9,723 nt of DNA, from the NCBI GenBank assembly GCA_017416055.1, contig JAFQDI010000062.1:1-9723 (forward strand), given 5' to 3'. Positions within the stretch are counted from its first letter, which is position 1; every line of letters begins with the position of its first letter. The position numbers were made by a program, and so were the translations under genes. Source of the DNA: Lachnospiraceae bacterium (GTDB taxonomy: Bacteria; Bacillota_A; Clostridia; Lachnospirales; Lachnospiraceae). The notes beneath the pieces were generated by a model. That model was not told the DNA's origin. It saw nothing but the letters and a program-made list of their open reading frames with translations, and made no database searches. This document shows positions 6,377-9,723 of the stretch, one piece after another.

Positions 6377-7756
6377 AATAGTTTATTCAAGCGTTTTGTG
6401 AGTATGCTGCTGTGTTTGATCATGATTCTGTCGCTGACAGCCTGCAATCAGACACCGGACGTGACGACGGAAGCACCGACAGTGGGCGAACAGACGACGG
6501 AAGCACCCACCGAGGAAGAGACAGAGGCTCATCCGGAGTATGTGTTTGAGACGAACGTGGAATTGAGCGAACTGGTACTGAAAGAGGCAGAGGCCTGCTT
6601 TAAGTACATGTGGGAACTGGCGCAGACCGATGAGAGCACCGGAGCTTACGGATTGGTTCGTGACCGCTATCCGGGATCCAGAAATATCGCCAGCACAGCG
6701 ACGACCGGATTTGCGTTGGCAGCGATCCCTTATGCGATCGAAAAGGGCTGGATCACCAGAGAAGAAGGTGAAGAGCGTGCGGAAAAGACCATGGACACGT
6801 TGTTGTCTTTGGAGAACTTCAGAGGTTTCTATTATCACTTCATCAACATGCTGAACGGTGACCGCGCAACCGGAAGTGAGGTTTCGGTTATCGATACCGG
6901 TATCCTGCTGTGTGGCGCGATCGTTGCGGGAGAGTATTTTGGCGGAGCAGTGAAGGAGAAGGCAAAGCAGGTTTATGATCAGATCGACTGGAGCTTCTAC
7001 CTTGACCCCAACAAGAATATGTTCTACATGGGCTATAGCCCTGAGAAGGGGTTTGATGGACATTGGGATGTTTACGGCGAGCAGCTGATGCTCTACGTGC
7101 TGAGCGCAGGCTCTGACACCCATCCACTGGATAAGACTCCTTACTATAAGTTCCAGCGTCTGACCGGAAAGTATGGCGATTATGAGTTCGTATATTCCTG
7201 GTTTGGCTCCATTTTCACCTATCAGTTCTCCCACGCATTCATTGATTTCCGCGGAAAAGTGGACGAGAGGGGTATGGATTGGTATGAGAACTCAGTAAAG
7301 GCAACACTGGCAGCGCGTCAGTACTGCATCACCAACGCGATCGGTTCCAAGACTTACCATGAGAATTCCTGGGGTCTGACTGCATGCGATACCATCGAAG
7401 GTTATGATGGTCTGCAGGGCTGTCCTCCTTCCGGCGGCGGAAATTCCGCACATCGTTCCAACGGTCACGTTGCGACTGCGGGAGCAATCGGCTCCATGCC
7501 TTTTGCACCGGAATATTGTATCGCAGCGCTGGAAAACTATATGTCCATTGAGAAACTGGTGGGCGATAAGTACGGTCTGCTGGATGCATACAATCTGGAC
7601 AAGAATTGGTATGCGAAGGATTATGTAGGTATCGACAAGGGTATTTCCCTCCTGATGATCGCGAACTACGAGTCTGAGATTATCTGGGATCTGTTCATGC
7701 AGAACGAAAATGTTCAGGCTGCAATGGATGTACTTGGGTTTACGGAGAAGAAATAA
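6374..7756 (+). CDS. Secreted lipoprotein with glycoamylase domain (PF10091, GH144-like), probable endo-beta-1,2-glucanase
   Basis: This 460-residue protein starts with a lipoprotein signal: K6-R7, a hydrophobic stretch at 8-22 and the lipobox L-T-A-C with acylated Cys24. A Thr/Pro/Glu-rich linker with two TTEAPT units follows (about 27-55), typical of Gram-positive surface proteins. Residues about 60-455 form the (alpha/alpha)6 glycoamylase domain with YGLVRDR (92-98), GFYYHFINM, EVSVIDTG (169-176), HWDVYGEQLMLY (E236), QFSHAFIDFRGK (284-295), WGLTACD (333-339), YGLLDAYNLD and GIDKGISLLMI (D421). The same domain occurs in GH144 beta-1,2-glucanases, so the likely job is to cut beta-1,2-glucan at the cell surface into oligosaccharides for import. 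It is the last gene of the run: 33 bases after its paralogue and 10 bases before a terminator. The old Pfam name glucoamylase is misleading; alpha-glucan activity is not expected. Exo rather than endo action cannot be excluded from sequence. Confidence 0.9.
   Translation: MNSLFKRFVSMLLCLIMILSLTACNQTPDVTTEAPTVGEQTTEAPTEEETEAHPEYVFETNVELSELVLKEAEACFKYMWELAQTDESTGAYGLVRDRYPGSRNIASTATTGFALAAIPYAIEKGWITREEGEERAEKTMDTLLSLENFRGFYYHFINMLNGDRATGSEVSVIDTGILLCGAIVAGEYFGGAVKEKAKQVYDQIDWSFYLDPNKNMFYMGYSPEKGFDGHWDVYGEQLMLYVLSAGSDTHPLDKTPYYKFQRLTGKYGDYEFVYSWFGSIFTYQFSHAFIDFRGKVDERGMDWYENSVKATLAARQYCITNAIGSKTYHENSWGLTACDTIEGYDGLQGCPPSGGGNSAHRSNGHVATAGAIGSMPFAPEYCIAALENYMSIEKLVGDKYGLLDAYNLDKNWYAKDYVGIDKGISLLMIANYESEIIWDLFMQNENVQAAMDVLGFTEKK
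6463..6507 (+). repeat. Short direct repeat coding for the TTEAPT linker of the lipoprotein
   Basis: The 15-base unit GACGACGGAAGCACC occurs at 6463-6477 and again, exactly, at 6493-6507, in the same frame 30 bases apart. It codes the TTEAPT units of the extracellular spacer behind the lipid anchor. Such units can expand or contract by slippage and change the distance between membrane and enzyme. Confidence 0.8.
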
Positions 7757-7766
7757 ATCGAAATGA

Positions 7767-7806
7767 ACGGGCTGTCGCGAATGCGGCAGCCCGTGGTTTT
7801 GATTTT
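7767..7806 (+). terminator. Intrinsic terminator of the glycosidase operon
   Basis: A 12-pair stem, 7767-7778 (ACGGGCTGTCGC) with 7783-7794 (GCGGCAGCCCGT), has one T-G wobble and a GAAT loop. It is followed by a T-rich tail at 7797-7806 (TTTTGATTTT). It starts 10 bases after the lipoprotein stop codon and marks the end of the transcription unit. Confidence 0.9.
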
Positions 7807-7984
7807 AATCCTTGAAGAAAGGGTGCCTGTCGCATCGGTCTTGGAAAGGTCGATAAAGCGATTAGCTGTGTGCCTGCATGAAAATACGGATGCGGGATTA
7901 AGTTGTTGAAGATTAACCTAACCAACCTCTTTTTCCACCGACTATACAGGTGTAACAATCATGATTGAAACGAAAAGGTGTGCA
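7807..7984. other. Noncoding gap between the operon terminator and the sigma-factor gene
   Basis: I see no gene or known RNA here. It contains a weak hairpin (7873-7879 with 7890-7896, seven pairs including one wobble, ten-base loop, no T tail) that is probably chance, and a possible ECF-type promoter near its end. No sigma-A promoter with good -35 and -10 boxes is visible. The minus-strand frame at 7740-7958 runs through the terminator and has no supporting features. Confidence 0.5.
7918..7942 (+). promoter_or_regulatory. Possible ECF-type promoter of the sigma-factor gene
   Basis: AAC at 7920-7922 and CGAC at 7939-7942 are separated by 16 bases, the spacing of ECF-type promoters (AAC -35 core and CGTC/CGAC -10 core in Bacillus sigma M and sigma X). 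Transcription would begin near 7949, giving a leader of about 36 bases to ATG 7985. The -35 lacks the full TGAAAC form, so this is weak and would imply autoregulation only if real. Confidence 0.2.
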
Positions 7985-7987
7985 ATG
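7975..7987 (+). promoter_or_regulatory. Ribosome binding site and preferred start of the sigma-factor gene
   Basis: AAGGTG at 7975-7980 lies 4 bases before ATG 7985, an arrangement much like that of the cytoplasmic GH144-like gene. An alternative in-frame ATG at 7961 has AGGTG at 7948-7952, 8 bases ahead, and would add eight residues (MIETKRCA). Both are usable; I prefer 7985 because the protein then starts MKTNEVLSLMND, close to where region 2 of such factors usually begins. Confidence 0.5.
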
Positions 7988-9628
7988 AAAACAAACGAAG
8001 TGCTGAGTCTGATGAATGACCGAGAGTTTCTCGACAAGGTCTATCACTTTTCCTATCACCGATGCAATTCGTCCTGCGAGGCGGAGGATCTGTGCTCAGA
8101 GATCATTCTCGCGGTGATCTCTTCCGTGCAGAAGCAGGATAGGATCGAGAATTTCTACGCGTTTGTGTGGACGATTGCCCGCAGAGTGTATGCCGATTAC
8201 TGTGAAAAAAGGCAGAAAGAGAGTGGGAATATCAGTATCGAAAACGGTGAACCGATACTGGTGTCGAAGGAAAACGAGATCGAGATGCTGATCGAGGAGA
8301 CCGCCGATGCCGAGGATATTCGAAAAATCTTTTCGGAGATTGCCTTTCTATCCAGGGTGTATCGCGATGTGATGGTGATGTATTATCTCGAGGAAAAGAA
8401 GGTAAGGGACATTGCAGCTGCGCTTGGAATCAGTGAAACCACGGTGAAGCAGCGTTTGTTTTCAGCACGGAATATCGTCAGAAAAGGGGTCGAGACAATG
8501 AATAATCATGCACTGACATTAAAACCCATGCATCTGCTGTTCTGGGGAACCGGAAATCCTGACGGAAACGACCCGGGGCCTAAAGCAGAGCGAATGTTTT
8601 CCCAAAATCTCATCTATCTGTGTAAAGACAGACCGAGGACGGCAAAGGAGCTGTCGGAGGAGCTCTGTGTTCCCATGCCTTACATTGAGGAGGAACTGGA
8701 CATTCAATGCCGCGGTGCTAACGGAAGCTATGGTCTGCTGCGGAAACTGGATAACGGAAAATATATCTCTAACGTTCACGTGGTGGATTACGAGGAGTAT
8801 GCGGCGGCAAATGGAATATATGAAAAGTACCTGCCGAAAATATGTGCTCGGTTAAAGGCCGCGGTGAAAAATCACCATGATGACATCTTGAATTTTTCGT
8901 TTTTGAGTCCGCAGGAGGATGAGAAATTTGTTCTGTGGTCGATGATCTCGCCGGTGGCGTGGGGTATCAGGCAGGAAATTAATGATATTCTGCGAGAAAA
9001 ATATTTTACCGATGTGAAACCGGTGGAAAGAGAGTTTTCGTCAGTGGCGATAGCGTGCCTCGACGGAGGAGTGTATGAGTTCGGCTTTTCGGGCTGTGAC
9101 GGAATCGTTGGAAAATCGGTGGGAGGCTTCGGTTACGTGTTTGTTCGGAACATTTACAATAAGTGGATGGATAAGCATTTTGGCTGCGCTAACAATCTGT
9201 CGCTGGATCGGAAGCTATTATTGGTTTTGCGGGCAATCGGAGGTCTCTCGGTGGAAGAACTCAGCGAGAATGAGCGGGAGTTGGCTGCAAAGTGCATTGA
9301 GTGCGGGTATCTTCGCAAATGTGCTGACCGGCTGGAACCGAAGATGGTTGTGATCGAAAAGGAAGAGTTTGAACGCTTCAACGCCTTGCCGGAAAAGTTC
9401 CATGCCGGGATGCAGGACATCAAGGAACAGATTGCAAAGGAATTGGCGGAGTTCATGAAGAAACGGATTCCGAAACATCTAATCAATGAGTATCCCATTT
9501 ACGCTCAGCTGATTGCAGGAACCGGAATGTTATCCGGAATGATGGATTCCTGCATGCAGGAGGGACTACTTTGCAGGCCTAAGAAGCGCCTTGGCGCGGA
9601 AGGTATGCTGATGGTAGTGGAGAAGTGA
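7985..9628 (+). CDS. Sigma-70 family (ECF-like) RNA polymerase sigma factor with a long C-terminal extension
   Basis: The 547-residue product (555 if ATG 7961 is used; residue numbers here use that longer form) directs RNA polymerase to a set of promoters. Region 2 is at about 22-86: AEDLCSEI (41-48) for core binding and FYAFVWTIARRVYADY (65-80) for the -10 element. Region 4 is at about 125-177, with the helix-turn-helix VRDIAAALGISETTVKQRLF (148-167). ECF factors normally stop here, near 180 residues. This one continues for about 375 residues: a probable winged helix at about 215-275 (RTAKELSEELCVPMPYIEEEL, then YGLLRKLDNGKYISN), a middle part of unknown fold, a coiled-coil-like charged helix near 485-502, and a C-terminal winged-helix-like end (EGLLCRPKK). 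No membrane segment or adjacent anti-sigma gene is seen in the window, so the extension may itself control activity. It lies beyond the operon terminator and need not regulate the glycosidases. Its target promoters and signal are unknown. Confidence 0.85.
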   Translation: MKTNEVLSLMNDREFLDKVYHFSYHRCNSSCEAEDLCSEIILAVISSVQKQDRIENFYAFVWTIARRVYADYCEKRQKESGNISIENGEPILVSKENEIEMLIEETADAEDIRKIFSEIAFLSRVYRDVMVMYYLEEKKVRDIAAALGISETTVKQRLFSARNIVRKGVETMNNHALTLKPMHLLFWGTGNPDGNDPGPKAERMFSQNLIYLCKDRPRTAKELSEELCVPMPYIEEELDIQCRGANGSYGLLRKLDNGKYISNVHVVDYEEYAAANGIYEKYLPKICARLKAAVKNHHDDILNFSFLSPQEDEKFVLWSMISPVAWGIRQEINDILREKYFTDVKPVEREFSSVAIACLDGGVYEFGFSGCDGIVGKSVGGFGYVFVRNIYNKWMDKHFGCANNLSLDRKLLLVLRAIGGLSVEELSENERELAAKCIECGYLRKCADRLEPKMVVIEKEEFERFNALPEKFHAGMQDIKEQIAKELAEFMKKRIPKHLINEYPIYAQLIAGTGMLSGMMDSCMQEGLLCRPKKRLGAEGMLMVVEK

Positions 9629-9687
9629 TTTCATCGCGATATTGTCAGGGGGATGAGAGTGAGCTTATTAATCTGATAATATAAAAC
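9629..9687. other. Short AT-rich spacer after the sigma-factor gene
   Basis: This 59-base stretch carries no convincing gene. Its AT-rich end (9666-9686) directly precedes the final hairpin and would supply the T-run for a terminator read on the minus strand. Confidence 0.5.
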
Positions 9688-9723
9688 AGGGGCTGATCCT
9701 TTCTCGCTTTCGGATCAGCCCCT
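9688..9723 (+). terminator. Perfect 12-pair hairpin, probable (bidirectional) terminator at the window edge
   Basis: AGGGGCTGATCC (9688-9699) pairs perfectly with GGATCAGCCCCT (9712-9723) around a 12-base pyrimidine-rich loop. The plus-strand T tail would fall outside the window, so the forward role is inferred from its position 59 bases after the sigma-factor stop. On the minus strand the stem is followed by TGTTTTAT, so it may also end a convergent gene lying beyond the window. Confidence 0.75.

Noticed and set aside
6383..7234. Open frame (283 codons) on the minus strand opposite the lipoprotein gene
   Set aside because: Shadow of a well-supported gene; rich in His, Cys and Arg with no recognisable motif.
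7873..7896. Small hairpin in the gap before the sigma gene
   Set aside because: Only seven pairs with a wobble and a ten-base loop, no T tail; not enough to call a terminator or RNA element.
9642..9671. Possible promoter TTGTCA with an 18-base spacer and TATTAA after the sigma gene
   Set aside because: The -10 box is poor and the transcript would run straight into the terminator-like hairpin; best taken as chance in AT-rich DNA.
1..9723. CRISPR arrays, insertion sequences, tRNA or rRNA genes, phage or toxin-antitoxin genes
   Set aside because: No spaced repeats, transposase or integrase motifs, inverted-repeat ends or RNA gene signatures were seen.

Overview
The window looks like a chromosomal piece from a Gram-positive gut or rumen Clostridia, most likely Lachnospiraceae. 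This rests on the GGAGG-type ribosome binding sites, a Clostridia-style lipoprotein with a Thr/Pro/Glu-rich linker, a LacI regulator inside a glycosidase operon, and an ECF-type sigma factor with a long C-terminal extension of a kind I associate with Clostridia. Every convincing gene is on the + strand. The taxonomy is an inference; there is no rRNA or other phylogenetic marker here.

Region 1 (1-7756) is a compact run of five genes separated by only 11-39 bases and closed by a strong intrinsic terminator (7767-7806). In order they are: a GH35/GH42-like clan GH-A enzyme whose 5' end is cut by the window edge just at its presumed catalytic 'NEIGM' motif; a LacI/GalR-family repressor with a GTG start; a cytoplasmic GH3 beta-glucosidase of the BglX type; a cytoplasmic 'glycoamylase'-fold (PF10091, GH144-like) protein; and a second GH144-like paralogue made as a secreted lipoprotein.

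The combination GH144 + GH3 + GH35-like + LacI fits best with a locus for beta-1,2-glucan (sophoro-oligosaccharide) use. The surface lipoprotein would cut beta-1,2-glucan outside the cell. Oligosaccharides would be imported by a transporter not seen here and probably upstream. The cytoplasmic GH144 paralogue, the GH3 enzyme and the GH35-like enzyme (possibly a beta-1,2-glucosyltransferase rather than a beta-galactosidase) would process them inside. The LacI protein would sense an intermediate. The family assignments are well supported by motifs; the beta-1,2-glucan substrate is an inference from family knowledge and gene company.

Region 2 (7807-7984) is a noncoding gap with at most a weak ECF-like promoter just before the next gene. 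Region 3 (7985-9628) is a single gene for a sigma-70 family (ECF-like) factor in which about 375 residues, including a probable winged helix, follow the sigma domains. It is separated from the operon by the terminator and is probably an independent unit. The window ends in a second perfect hairpin (9688-9723), probably a terminator, possibly bidirectional.
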